Notes: generated by a model from the sequence alone, not told the origin. 64,000 nt of DNA from JBBRSD01 sp038245725 (GCA_038245725.1 JBBRSD010000006.1:117276-181275), one strand, 5' to 3'. Shown: positions 41,247 through 50,182, counted from the first letter of the stretch. A program made the numbers and translations.

Positions 41247-44210
41247 GTGAATCTGACAACCACACGACAGGTGTATCGCATCGGCGTCGGCGGCATGGAC
41301 TGCAGCGCCTGCGAGAAGCTCCTGATCAAGCACGTCGAGCGGGTCCAGGGAGTCCTGACCGGCTTCGCCGATTCGGACTCTGGAACGCTCACCATCTTTG
41401 CCGACCCCGACACCTCCGCCGAGGAAATCGCTCGCGCGATCGTCACCGCGGGGTTCACGCCGGTCGGGCTGGGAGCGGACATGGCGCTCGTGCCCGTCGT
41501 CGACCTCACACTCACCGAGGCCGTGCTCGGCATCCAGGCCGAACCGGCCGAGATGGTCGCGCCGGTCACTGGGTGCCCGGTGCCGCTCGAGGTGCCCGCG
41601 GCCGAGTCGACCGCACCTGCGGCCCCGGCCGAGCCCTCCGCTAGCGCTGCCCCGGCCGCGCCGATCACTCGTGACGCGACGTTCGCGGTCGGCGGCATGA
41701 CGTGCGCGTCGTGCTCGGCGGTCATCGAGAAGGTGCTCGCCAAGAAGGCCGGCGTCTCCTCGGCGGTTGTGAACCTGGCCACCGAGAAGCTCTCGGTCAC
41801 CTACGACCCGGATGTCATCGACGCCGACGGCATCGCCGCTGCGGTGAAGGCGGCCGGCTACACGGCGACCGAGCTCGGGGCGCCTGCAGTCGCCGCCGCG
41901 GCGCCGGGGCGCGTCACGCTCGGGCTCATCGGCATGACGTGCTCGTCGTGCGCGGGCGTGATCGAGAAGACGCTCGGCAAGCTCGACGGCGTCACGACAG
42001 CGACGGTCAACCTCGCCGCCAACACCGGCACGATCGACTTCGACCCGAGCGTCGTCGGCATCGACGACCTCATCAAAGCCGTCAAGGGTGCTGGCTACGA
42101 CGCCGTCGTGAAGGTCGAGAAGATCCCGGGCGCCGAGAACAAGGTCGACGTCCAGGCTGAAGCGCAGGCCAAGGCGGCCAAGCACGAGCGCAACCTGTTC
42201 ATCTTCGCTCTCGTCTTCTCGCTCCCCGCGTTCCTCGTCTCGATGGTGCCACCGTTCATGACGGTCATTCCGGCGGCCGTCGCCAAGCTCTTCGGCGGCA
42301 TGATGGAGCCGATGATGGTCCAGAAGTACCTCGCGTTCTTGCTCATCACGCCGGTCCAGTTCTACGCCGGTGCTCAGTTCTACCGCGGCTTCTGGCATGC
42401 ACTGAAGCGCCGCAGCGGCAACATGGACACGCTTATCGCCATCGGTACGTCGGCGGCGTACTTCTACAGCGTCGCGGCGACGTTCGTGCCCGCGCTCGAG
42501 GGCCAGCCGGTCTTCTACGAGACCGCCGGCCTGCTGATCACGTTCGTCATTCTCGGCAAGTTGCTCGAGGCTCGCGCCAAGGGCAAGACAAGCGACGCCA
42601 TCAAGAAGCTCATGGGTCTGGCCGCCAAGACCGCCCGCGTCGTGCGCGGCGGCGACGAGATCGACATCCCGGTCGAGCAGGTCGTCGTGGGCGACGTCAT
42701 CGTTGTCCGTCCCGGCGAGAAGGTCCCGGTCGACGGCGTGCTCGTCGAGGGTTCCTCGGCGGTTGACGAGTCGATGCTCACCGGCGAGTCGATTCCGGTC
42801 GAGAAGCACGTTGGCGACTCCGTCATCGGCGCGACCATGAACAAGCTCGGCAGCTTCAAGTTCCGTGCGACGAAGGTTGGCGCCGATACGGCGCTGGCGC
42901 AGATCGTGCGCCTCGTCGAGGACGCACAAGGCTCCAAGGCTCCGGTCCAGCGGTTCGCCGATTCCATCAGCGCGATCTTCGTACCGGCCGTCGTCGCAAT
43001 CGCCGTCACGACGTTCCTCGTGTGGATGTTCGTCGTGCCGGGCTTCATGCCGGCCGCGTTCTACGCGACCACGGCTCCGTTCGTCATGGCCTTGCTCGCA
43101 GGCACCGCGGTCATCGTCATCGCGTGCCCCTGCGCACTGGGTCTGGCTACGCCGACCGCAATCATGGTCGGCACCGGCAAGGGCGCCGAGAACGGCATCC
43201 TCATCAAGTCCGGCGACGCGCTTGAGACCGCGTACAAGATCAAGGCGATCGTGTTCGACAAGACCGGCACGCTCACGCACGGCAAGCCCGTCGTGACCGA
43301 GGCCGAGCCGTTCACCGGCTTCGACCGCGCCGAGTTCTACCGCTTGGCCGCCGCGCTCGAGAAGTCATCCGAGCACCCGCTCGCCGAGGCGATCGTGAAC
43401 CACGCCAAGGAGACAGGCGTCGTGCTCTCAGACGTCGCTGGCTTCGAGGCTATCCCCGGTCACGGCGTCGAAGGTGTTGTCGAAGGCAGGCGCGTGGCGC
43501 TCGGCAACCGCCGCCTGATGGTGCGCGAGGGCGTCGACGTCTCGGCGTACTCGGCGCGTATCGAGCAGCTCGAGGGCGAAGGCAAGACCGTCATGCTCAC
43601 CGCCATCGATGGTGCGGCCGCCGGCCTCATCGCCGTCGCCGACACGCTCAAGGACAACAGCAAGGAAGCCGTGGCGCGCCTCACTAAGATGGGCGTCGAG
43701 GTATTCATGATCACCGGCGACAACCGCCGCACGGCCGAGGCGATTGCCTCGCAGGCCGGCATCAAGCCCGATCACGTGCTCGCCGAGGTTCTCCCTGAGA
43801 ACAAGGCCGAGGAAGTCGGCAAGCTGCAGGCCAAGGGTCTTGTCACCGCCATGGTCGGAGACGGCATCAACGACACCCCGGCGCTCGCCAAGGCCGACGT
43901 CGGCATCGCGATGGGCGCGGGTACCGACGTGGCCATGGAAACCGGCGGCATCGTGCTCATCAAGAACGACCTGCGTGACGTGGTCACTGCAATCGAACTG
44001 TCCCGCGCGACGATGCGCAAGATCCACCAGAACTTCTTCTGGGCGCTGGGCTACAACACGCTCGGCATCCCGATTGCTGCTCTGGGGTTGCTCCGCCCCG
44101 AGCTCGCCGGTGCAGCGATGGCGCTCTCGAGCGTCAGCGTCGTGACGAGCTCACTCATGCTCAAGAAGTTCAAGCCGAGCCTGTCCAAGGCAGCCGCGAA
44201 GGCGGCCTAG
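41247..44210 (+). CDS. copA: Copper-exporting P1B-type ATPase with three HMA domains
   Basis: A 987-residue ATPase. HMA domains carry GMDCSAC (C19, C22), GMTCASC (C153, C156) and GMTCSSC (C232, C235), with an Ala/Pro linker between the first and second. Eight transmembrane helices include CPC at 627-629. DKTGTLTHG starts at D671; the HP motif is SEHPLAEAI and the hinge MVGDGINDTPALA. The family exports Cu(I). The start is GTG, 10 bases after the preceding stop. Context with CopZ and the cupredoxins supports copper; ccoI at 26531 would be the oxidase-specific pump. Confidence 0.9.
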   Translation: MNLTTTRQVYRIGVGGMDCSACEKLLIKHVERVQGVLTGFADSDSGTLTIFADPDTSAEEIARAIVTAGFTPVGLGADMALVPVVDLTLTEAVLGIQAEPAEMVAPVTGCPVPLEVPAAESTAPAAPAEPSASAAPAAPITRDATFAVGGMTCASCSAVIEKVLAKKAGVSSAVVNLATEKLSVTYDPDVIDADGIAAAVKAAGYTATELGAPAVAAAAPGRVTLGLIGMTCSSCAGVIEKTLGKLDGVTTATVNLAANTGTIDFDPSVVGIDDLIKAVKGAGYDAVVKVEKIPGAENKVDVQAEAQAKAAKHERNLFIFALVFSLPAFLVSMVPPFMTVIPAAVAKLFGGMMEPMMVQKYLAFLLITPVQFYAGAQFYRGFWHALKRRSGNMDTLIAIGTSAAYFYSVAATFVPALEGQPVFYETAGLLITFVILGKLLEARAKGKTSDAIKKLMGLAAKTARVVRGGDEIDIPVEQVVVGDVIVVRPGEKVPVDGVLVEGSSAVDESMLTGESIPVEKHVGDSVIGATMNKLGSFKFRATKVGADTALAQIVRLVEDAQGSKAPVQRFADSISAIFVPAVVAIAVTTFLVWMFVVPGFMPAAFYATTAPFVMALLAGTAVIVIACPCALGLATPTAIMVGTGKGAENGILIKSGDALETAYKIKAIVFDKTGTLTHGKPVVTEAEPFTGFDRAEFYRLAAALEKSSEHPLAEAIVNHAKETGVVLSDVAGFEAIPGHGVEGVVEGRRVALGNRRLMVREGVDVSAYSARIEQLEGEGKTVMLTAIDGAAAGLIAVADTLKDNSKEAVARLTKMGVEVFMITGDNRRTAEAIASQAGIKPDHVLAEVLPENKAEEVGKLQAKGLVTAMVGDGINDTPALAKADVGIAMGAGTDVAMETGGIVLIKNDLRDVVTAIELSRATMRKIHQNFFWALGYNTLGIPIAALGLLRPELAGAAMALSSVSVVTSSLMLKKFKPSLSKAAAKAA

Positions 44211-44231
44211 CTTGAATCACAAAGAGGCGAT

Positions 44232-44915
44232 ATGACGACCGATCGCGAACAGCGAGTGGAGAGCCGCATGCATGAGGCCGAGGCAGGCCTCATGCAGCGG
44301 CGCATCCAGCGTGAGGAACGGCGCCGGCAGCAGAAGCGTCAGGGGGCGATGATCGCGGCGATGGTGCTCGGTGCGGCCGTGCTGCTTGCGGGCGGGGTGG
44401 CGGCTCTCGGGCACTCGGCGAAGCCGGCTGTGCGTAGCGCGCAGGCAGCTGCGTCGCGAAATGCTGTCGCCGCCGCCGCACCGCTGCCAGCGGTCGCGGC
44501 CACTCTCCCGGTCGTCTCGGCAGCGCCGGTCGCCGCCCCGGTCGCAGGTCCCGCAGCCGCGGTCGCCAAGGAACCGAAAGTCGCGACCGCGACCAAGACG
44601 CCGCGAGCGACGCCGTCCCAGCAACCGCGCCGCAGAGTCGTCCGCCCCATCGCCGCAGCGCCGCAGCGTTTCTCCATCAGGATCGGCCGCACCGGGTACG
44701 AGCCCTCTGTCGTCTCGGCGTCGTCGAAATCGCCGATCACGCTGTCGGTAGGGAAGGGCCAGGGCTGCGCTGCAGGTTTCGTGATGCCTTCCCTCGGAAT
44801 CCAGAAGGACAACTCGCAGGGGACGGTGACCTTCTCGCTGGGCAAGCTCAAGCCCGGCACCTACCGCTTCAACTGCGCGATGGGTATGGTCTCGGGGCGG
44901 CTGGTTGTCCGATGA
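44232..44915 (+). CDS. Membrane-anchored cupredoxin-like protein (Cys/Met site), copy 5
   Basis: A 227-residue protein: a highly charged N-terminal helix (REQRVESRMHEAEAGLMQRR), one transmembrane helix (about 38-58), a long Ala/Pro/Val linker (about 65-140) and a C-terminal cupredoxin-like domain with GQGCAAGFV and FNCAMGMVSGRLVV. The long linker could let the domain reach across the cell wall. It is 21 bases after copA and ends the copper operon. Confidence 0.75.
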   Translation: MTTDREQRVESRMHEAEAGLMQRRIQREERRRQQKRQGAMIAAMVLGAAVLLAGGVAALGHSAKPAVRSAQAAASRNAVAAAAPLPAVAATLPVVSAAPVAAPVAGPAAAVAKEPKVATATKTPRATPSQQPRRRVVRPIAAAPQRFSIRIGRTGYEPSVVSASSKSPITLSVGKGQGCAAGFVMPSLGIQKDNSQGTVTFSLGKLKPGTYRFNCAMGMVSGRLVVR

Positions 44916-44945
44916 TCGGCTGTCAGCTCTGACGCGTGGTCCAAC

Positions 44946-44974
44946 TTGGATGGAACCCCTTCAGCGCCGATACT
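44946..44974 (+). promoter_or_regulatory. Promoter of the ECF sigma gene at 45009
   Basis: TTGGAT (44946-44951) and GATACT (44969-44974) are 17 bp apart. The predicted start near 44981 leaves a 28-base leader that contains GGGAG. Confidence 0.45.
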
Positions 44975-45008
44975 GTGGGTAGCCGAATTCGCGCAGTTGG
45001 GAGCCTGA

Positions 45009-45551
45009 GTGGCCCTTGAGTCCGACTTCCCAACGGTGCTTGCCGCAGCTCGTGGCGGCGCCGACTGGGCATGGACGCTCATCTACCGGGAGTACTCGTC
45101 GGCGGTTTTGCGCTATTTCCGCGGGCAGGGGGCGCACGAGCCCGAGGACCTGCTGGGCGAAGTGTTCGTGCAGGTCGTCCGCAATCTGGGCGGCTTCGAC
45201 GGTACCGAGCGCGAGTTCAGGTCGTGGGTCTTCATGATCGCGCGCAATCGCCTCGTCGATCATTGGCGCCACGTCGGCCGCAGCAAAGTCGATGTCGTTG
45301 CGCACGAAGTGCTCGCCGAGGAGGCTGGCAGCGGCAACTCGGAACACGAAGCCATGCGCCGCATCGCGCACGGCTCGGTCATCGAGACGCTGCAGCGTCT
45401 CACTGATGACCAGCGCGACGTTCTCTTCCTGCGCTACTTCGCCCAGCTGACCGTCGATGAGGTGGCGGCCGTGATGGGGAAGCGGCCGGGGGCGGTCAAA
45501 GCGCTGCAAGCCCGAGGCCTCGCAGCGATCCGCCGAGAAATGTCGCCGTAG
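45009..45551 (+). CDS. ECF-type RNA polymerase sigma factor
   Basis: A 180-residue sigma-70 family protein: region 2 at about 20-90 (YREYSSAVLRYFRGQ, EDLLGEVFVQVVRNLGGF, FRSWVFMIARNRLVDHWR) and region 4 at about 120-175 (LTDDQRDVLFLRYFAQLTVDEVAAVMGKRPGAVKALQARGL). GTG start, GGGAG upstream. No anti-sigma gene lies beside it. It directs RNA polymerase to an unknown regulon, perhaps the neighbouring copper genes. A GC-rich hairpin at 45558-45594 separates it from the convergent gene. Confidence 0.87.
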   Translation: MALESDFPTVLAAARGGADWAWTLIYREYSSAVLRYFRGQGAHEPEDLLGEVFVQVVRNLGGFDGTEREFRSWVFMIARNRLVDHWRHVGRSKVDVVAHEVLAEEAGSGNSEHEAMRRIAHGSVIETLQRLTDDQRDVLFLRYFAQLTVDEVAAVMGKRPGAVKALQARGLAAIRREMSP

Positions 45552-45637
45552 CGAAGAGCAGGCCAGCAGCGGTTTCGCACCACTGCCGGCCTGCCGTGTT
45601 CGTACGGTATCGCTCGAGCTCAATGCTCGATTGCGAG

Positions 45638-46390
45638 TTAGTTGCGCGAGCCCATCATGCCGGACTGACTGCCCATGCCCGATCCGTGGCTACCGCTGTT
45701 CGAGGCGTGGCCAGAGTTGCCCGAGTTGCTCTGCGCACCGGCCGAAGCGTTCCTCCGGTGCATCGACGATGCGCCGCGGTGATGGCCGTTGACGGTCGTG
45801 GAGTGGAAGTTTCGGTGGGCGGCGCTCTGCGTCTTGCCCATCATTGACGCGTGCTGCGCACTGGGAGTCCCGGTCGCGTCGAGATTCGCACGCGGGTTGG
45901 CGTGCAGCCAGCCCATTCCGGGTCCGCCGGTCGTCGGGATCGACGGCGTTGCGGTCGGCTCGCCAGACGGCGAGTTGCCGAAGGTGGGAACCGCATTCAT
46001 CGCGGCTTCAACGCGCGCCCTCATCTTGGCGAGCGACGCGGCTTCTTGCACTGGAGTGATCGTGCCCGACGCGAGAAGAGCGTCAAGCTTGGCCTGACGT
46101 GCGGCCACGGTCTTGTCGACCACAGCGGCCGGATCCACGCCATTGTCGGTGGCGATGGTGGCAAACGACTTGCCCTGAGCGCGAAGCGCCATGATCTGCT
46201 GTACGGACAGGCCGGTCAGGCTGGACAGCGCCTGGATGAGGCTCGCCCCGCGCATCTGGCTTGCCGAGCTGGTTGCGGTCGACAGGGACGCTGCCGAGCC
46301 ATTCCGCGCGGTGGCGATGCCAAGACCGCCGAGAGCCAGTCCGAGGACCAGCGCTCCCGCGATCAATGTTGCTGCTCTGCTCTTCTTCAC
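45638..46390 (-). CDS. Secreted Met/His/Ser-rich protein under ECF control
   Basis: A 250-residue exported protein with a signal peptide or anchor at about 5-28 (AATLIAGALVLGLALGGLGIATA). A helical domain at about 45-120 contains LTGLSVQQIMALRAQGKS, a pattern seen in DUF2680-like proteins. The long low-complexity tail is rich in His, Ser, Gly, Asn and Met (HHRGASSMHRRN, HGSGMGSQSGMMG). The tail could bind metal. The GTG at 46390 follows AGAGGT. Its promoter matches that of the sigma fusion upstream. Confidence 0.65.
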   Translation of the reverse strand: MKKSRAATLIAGALVLGLALGGLGIATARNGSAASLSTATSSASQMRGASLIQALSSLTGLSVQQIMALRAQGKSFATIATDNGVDPAAVVDKTVAARQAKLDALLASGTITPVQEAASLAKMRARVEAAMNAVPTFGNSPSGEPTATPSIPTTGGPGMGWLHANPRANLDATGTPSAQHASMMGKTQSAAHRNFHSTTVNGHHRGASSMHRRNASAGAQSNSGNSGHASNSGSHGSGMGSQSGMMGSRN

Positions 46391-46470
46391 TAGGTGAACC
46401 TCTTTCGTCTCGCCCGGACACGTTGAGTCCGGCGCTGGGATGAAAAGAGTCGACAATCGACTCGAGAGGT

Positions 46471-46499
46471 TAAGACGTGCGGATGCGGCGAACCTTACA
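46471..46499 (-). promoter_or_regulatory. ECF-type promoter of the secreted protein gene
   Basis: On the minus strand TGTAAGGTT is followed after 13 bp by CGTCTTA. The same TGTAAGGTT-N13-CGTCYTA is found before the sigma fusion gene at 47906-47934. The roughly 75-base leader has a GAGTCG/CGACTC hairpin (46447-46463). Confidence 0.7.
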
Positions 46500-46531
46500 C
46501 TTCACGTCGCGCCGGTGGGGCTCACGGCCGA

Positions 46532-47896
46532 TCAGCGACCCGAGCCGCCGCTCATGGAAGAGCCGCCGTCGCCGCCGTGCATCGTGCTGCTCGAACCCGA
46601 TCCGGAGGCGCCGCCGCTCGAATGCTGTGCAGATGTGCTGGCGTGCGTGCCGGCCGCGTTGTGGCCGCTAGACATCGTAGGCTGAGCCGAGGCGGTCTTG
46701 CTGCTCGGCGAAGCGTGGCTGGCCGCGTGACCAGCGGTCCCAGCCCTCGACCCACCGCGCATCAAGCTGCCCGAGACCGTCGCGTTCCACGCGTGCGAGC
46801 GTGCCGCCGAGGCGCCCATCGCCGCGCGCTGCGGATCCGACTTCGCAGACGCCGCCGCCCCGCCAGCGCTCCCGTGACCGAGCGCCGACGTAACCGGCTG
46901 GCGTGCGGCCGAGACCGGCGTGCTTCTCGGCGAATGCGAGCTCTTCATCGTCGTCACCGCAATAGGTGCCGAGATGATCGCGGCGGCGGCGATGCCCACC
47001 GCGATCTTCTGGCCGAGCGCCCACGTGTGGGGCTGGGAGAGCAACGTCGGGGCCTGCAGCATCGCCGCGTCCGGCACGGCGCGCAGAGTCATCGCGGCGC
47101 GCTCGATGAGCCCGTGGCCGAGGCGGTTCGCCGGGATGAGGAACGGCAGCAGCGCGCCGAGGTGCCGAGGATCTTCAGCCTTCTTCGCTTCTGCCGCACA
47201 ACGCTCGCACGAGGCCACATGGACCTGCAGCGCCGACTGCTCCTCGGCGGTGATGCCGGTGCCCTGGTTTCGGTAGACGAGTTCGATGCTCGCGCGGCAC
47301 GCCGAGGGCAGATCGCCAACGGAGGAGTACGCTGCGCCAAACGCGTCGCGCGCCCTGCTCACGAGCGTGTCGATCGCCCCGGGGGTCGTCTCCAGGGAGT
47401 CAGCCATGTCCTTGGCCGACTCGCCGTGGATCTCTCGCATGATGAGCGCGATGCGGTACCTCGGACGCAGGCTCCTGAGCGCCAGGAACACGTTGCGCGC
47501 ATCGGAGCGGGCGAGGACCTCATCGGCGGTGTCGGCTGCTTTGAGCCGGTCCCACGCGAGCGAGCCCTCGTCGACGCCCACGTCTTCGGGAGTGCGGCTT
47601 CGCTTGCGCACGACGTCGATGACCACGTTGCGCGCGACGGCGAAGAGCCACGCCCGCGGCGTGTCGATGCTACCGGGCTCGGCTCGGAGGAGCCGCATGA
47701 AGACTTCCTGTGTGGCGTCGGCGGCCGCGCCGGGGTCGAGCGAGCGCGCGAGGCAGAAGCCGTAGACCCGCTTCTGGTAGCGGCGGTAGACCTCGGAGAA
47801 CGCCACCGGGTCGCCACGAAGCGTCCGAGCGAAGATGTCTTCGTCCGGGCGCCTGCGAGCGGCCCACGCGCTGAGTGTGAGAGATCTGGATGCCAT
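46532..47896 (-). CDS. ECF sigma factor fused to zinc-finger anti-sigma and membrane segment
   Basis: A 454-residue single chain. Sigma region 2 lies at about 22-95 (FSEVYRRYQKRVYGFC, AADATQEVFMRLLRAEPGS, PRAWLFAVARNVVIDVVRK) and region 4 at about 135-190. A zf-HC2 anti-sigma-like motif HVASCERCAAEA is at about 225, then one transmembrane helix near 295-315 and about 130 outer residues rich in Ser, Ala, Gly, His and Met. A normal two-protein switch is therefore fused. Release of the sigma part would need proteolysis. Promoter evidence suggests that it activates itself and the downstream secreted protein gene. Confidence 0.82.
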   Translation of the reverse strand: MASRSLTLSAWAARRRPDEDIFARTLRGDPVAFSEVYRRYQKRVYGFCLARSLDPGAAADATQEVFMRLLRAEPGSIDTPRAWLFAVARNVVIDVVRKRSRTPEDVGVDEGSLAWDRLKAADTADEVLARSDARNVFLALRSLRPRYRIALIMREIHGESAKDMADSLETTPGAIDTLVSRARDAFGAAYSSVGDLPSACRASIELVYRNQGTGITAEEQSALQVHVASCERCAAEAKKAEDPRHLGALLPFLIPANRLGHGLIERAAMTLRAVPDAAMLQAPTLLSQPHTWALGQKIAVGIAAAAIISAPIAVTTMKSSHSPRSTPVSAARQPVTSALGHGSAGGAAASAKSDPQRAAMGASAARSHAWNATVSGSLMRGGSRAGTAGHAASHASPSSKTASAQPTMSSGHNAAGTHASTSAQHSSGGASGSGSSSTMHGGDGGSSMSGGSGR

Positions 47897-47905
47897 GTCA
47901 GCTAG

Positions 47906-47934
47906 TAGGACGCGACTTTCGGGCCAACCTTACA
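47906..47934 (-). promoter_or_regulatory. ECF-type promoter of the sigma fusion gene
   Basis: On the minus strand TGTAAGGTT is followed after 13 bp by CGTCCTA. The -10-like CGTC is about 13 bases from the ATG at 47896, so the mRNA would be nearly leaderless. Identity with the site at 46471-46499 points to autoregulation. Confidence 0.7.
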
Positions 47935-48022
47935 GAAGTGACGCTGCGAGGAGCCGCGGTTCGGCGGCCGCAGCGCGCCCAAAGGGAACGAACCAACCGA
48001 GTCACGCAATCGATGGGAGCCC

Positions 48023-49456
48023 GTGGTGCCCGATCACCTCACACTGAAGGAGGCGCGGCGGCAGTTCGGCATCCCCGTTCGCAAGCTGGCGTTCCTCATT
48101 CGGACGGGAGTGCTCGAGGCGGTTCTCGAGGGTGAGAGGCTGGTCGTAGAGGGGGAGAACCTCGCGGCGTACCTCAGCCAACCGCGCGACGTCATCCGAG
48201 CGCACCACGTCTCCTACCTCAAGACGCTCGGTCCCGGCTTGATCACCGGAGCTTCCGACGACGATCCGTCCGGTATCGGCACGTACTCCTCTGTCGGATC
48301 GACCTACGGCCTGTCGCTGTCGTGGCTCGCGGTCTACCTGCTGCCCATGATGATCGCCGTGCAGGAGACGGTCGCGCGCATCGGGATCGTCACTCAGCAC
48401 GGCCTTGCGCGCGTGATCGGGCGCACGTACGGGAAGCGCGTCCTCTACCCGATCGTGGCGCTGCTGCTCATCGCCAACACGGTCAACATCGGAGCCGACA
48501 TCGGCGCGATGGCCGCGTCGCTGCAGCTGCTGGTGCCCGTGAGCTTCCTCGTCATCGTGGTGGTCCTCACGCTGTCCATGTCCGCGCTCGAGATCCTTTT
48601 GCCGTACCACCGCTACGCGCCGATCCTCAAGTGGCTGACCGTGTCGCTTGCCGCCTACATCATCACCGGCTTCATCATCAGGCCCGACTGGTTCGCCGTG
48701 CTCCGCAGCCTGGCGGTCCCCCGAATCCAGCTCAACGCCGCGTTCCTCGCCGCGATGGTCGCGGTCATGGGCACCACGATAACGCCGTACCTCTTCTTCT
48801 GGCAGGCCTCCGAGGAGGTCGAGGAAGAGCAGGACAAGGGCGAGATCGGTGACTTCCGAGTGGCGGCCGTCAAACACGAACTTGCCGAGATGCGCAAAGA
48901 CACCTACACGGGCATGGCGCTCGCCAACGTCGTGTTCCTGTTCATCATCGTGACCACCGCGTTCGTCCTCCACGATCACGGAATCACCAACGTGGACTCT
49001 GCGCAGAAGGCGGCACTGGCGCTCAAGCCGCTCGCTGGCAACCTGGCCTCGCTGCTCTTCACCGCCGGCATCTTCGGCGTGGGCTTGCTGGCCGTGCCGG
49101 TACTGGCCGGTTCGTCCGCCTACGCAGTCGCCGAGCTGTTCAGCTGGCACGAGGGCCTCAGCAAGCGCTTCGATGCCGCCCAAGGCTTCTACTGGGTGAT
49201 CATCGCCTCCATGGTGCTGGGCATGGCGCTGAACTTCATCGGCATCAACCCCATCAAGGCGCTGTACTACGCAGCGATCGTCAATGGCACCATCGCCCCG
49301 ATCCTGATGTTCTTCATCTTCCGGATCGGCCGAGACGAGAAGGTGATGGGCCGCTTCACGAGCTCACGGTGGGTGAACATCTGGGGCTGGGTCGTGACCC
49401 TGCTCATGGGCGGCAGCGCGATCGCGCTCGTCGTGTTCGCGCTGCTGGGGCGCTGA
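48023..49456 (+). CDS. NRAMP-family transporter with N-terminal helix-turn-helix
   Basis: A 477-residue protein. Residues 1-55 (LTLKEARRQFGIPVRKLAFLIRTGVLEAVLEGERLVV) look like an excisionase/MerR-type winged helix. An SLC11 fold with about 11 helices follows. TM1 reads GASDDDPSGIGTYSS instead of DPGN, and TM6 reads GTTITPYLFFWQASEE instead of an MPH motif, so the metal-site Met is missing. An acidic loop EEVEEEQDKGE follows TM6. The cation is not predictable. GTG start after GGGAG. It is divergent from the sigma fusion gene. Confidence 0.8.
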   Translation: MVPDHLTLKEARRQFGIPVRKLAFLIRTGVLEAVLEGERLVVEGENLAAYLSQPRDVIRAHHVSYLKTLGPGLITGASDDDPSGIGTYSSVGSTYGLSLSWLAVYLLPMMIAVQETVARIGIVTQHGLARVIGRTYGKRVLYPIVALLLIANTVNIGADIGAMAASLQLLVPVSFLVIVVVLTLSMSALEILLPYHRYAPILKWLTVSLAAYIITGFIIRPDWFAVLRSLAVPRIQLNAAFLAAMVAVMGTTITPYLFFWQASEEVEEEQDKGEIGDFRVAAVKHELAEMRKDTYTGMALANVVFLFIIVTTAFVLHDHGITNVDSAQKAALALKPLAGNLASLLFTAGIFGVGLLAVPVLAGSSAYAVAELFSWHEGLSKRFDAAQGFYWVIIASMVLGMALNFIGINPIKALYYAAIVNGTIAPILMFFIFRIGRDEKVMGRFTSSRWVNIWGWVVTLLMGGSAIALVVFALLGR

Positions 49457-49517
49457 GCGAACGCGGCCACCCGGGGGGTCTCGGCGACGGAACCTCCGCG
49501 CGCAACTTTCCTCGTGT

Positions 49518-49547
49518 TGTCACATCCCGGCCCTGCGGCGGTGTCTA
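49518..49547 (+). promoter_or_regulatory. ECF-type promoter candidate
   Basis: TGTCACA (49518-49524) followed after 17 bp by TGTCTA resembles ECF promoters with a TGTCACA -35 box. It lies about 100 bases before the ECF sigma gene start, which fits autoregulation. The 192-base gap 49457-49648 holds nothing else that I can support. Confidence 0.45.
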
Positions 49548-49648
49548 GTGTGTGAGGGACGATGGAACGACCCGTCCACGGTTGTGGCGCGCATGCATGC
49601 ATCGAGGGAAGATTGGCTGGTGTTGGAGTGCATCGGAGGGCTGAGAGT

Positions 49649-50182
49649 TTGAGGGACGACGCGTCGTCTGAAACCAAGGCCGAGTTCGTCCGTCTCTATC
49701 GGGCGCACGGTCCCGCTGTGCGCCGCCATCTCGCCTTCCTCACCGGCGACGCGACACTTGCCGAGGATCTTACGCAGGAAACGTTCGGCAAGCTCTACGA
49801 GCACGAACTCGAAGCCAGCGGCACCGAGTTACGCAACCCGCAGGCGTGGCTGTTCACTGTGGCGTCGAACCTCGCGTACAACCACTTCCGGAGCGAGTCG
49901 CGCCGTATCGCACGGGAGACGCTGCCGGGAGTGGCACCCGCGACTGGCGCTGGACCTCAAGCCGATCTCGATGACGTCCTCGATGTCCGCCGAGCGCTCG
50001 GCGAACTCGACAGCCGCGACCGCATCGTCCTGATGCTGCGCCACTCGGGCTTCAGCTATGCCGAAGTCGCCGAGGCGGTCGACATCGCCCCGAGTTCGGT
50101 TGGGACGATCCTTGCCCGCGCGCAGCGCCGTTTCCGCACGATCTACGAAGGCGCCCGTCGCGGCGTCGCCGAGAAGGAGTGA
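49649..50182 (+). CDS. ECF-type RNA polymerase sigma factor
   Basis: About 177 residues: region 2 (EFVRLYRAHGPAVRRHLAF, LAEDLTQETFGKLYEHE, NPQAWLFTVASNLAYNHFR) and region 4 (LDSRDRIVLMLRHSGFSYAEVAEAVDIAPSSVGTILARAQRR). TTG 49649 is chosen because GGAGGG lies 8 bases upstream; an earlier start at 49562 is possible. The next gene is a zinc-finger anti-sigma factor, so this is a standard pair. Confidence 0.85.
   Translation: MRDDASSETKAEFVRLYRAHGPAVRRHLAFLTGDATLAEDLTQETFGKLYEHELEASGTELRNPQAWLFTVASNLAYNHFRSESRRIARETLPGVAPATGAGPQADLDDVLDVRRALGELDSRDRIVLMLRHSGFSYAEVAEAVDIAPSSVGTILARAQRRFRTIYEGARRGVAEKE

Noticed and set aside
41223..43280. 685-codon open frame on the minus strand
   Set aside because: It lies antisense to copA and is an artefact of high GC and codon bias. 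Its composition (Arg/Asp/His-rich, no domain) is not protein-like.
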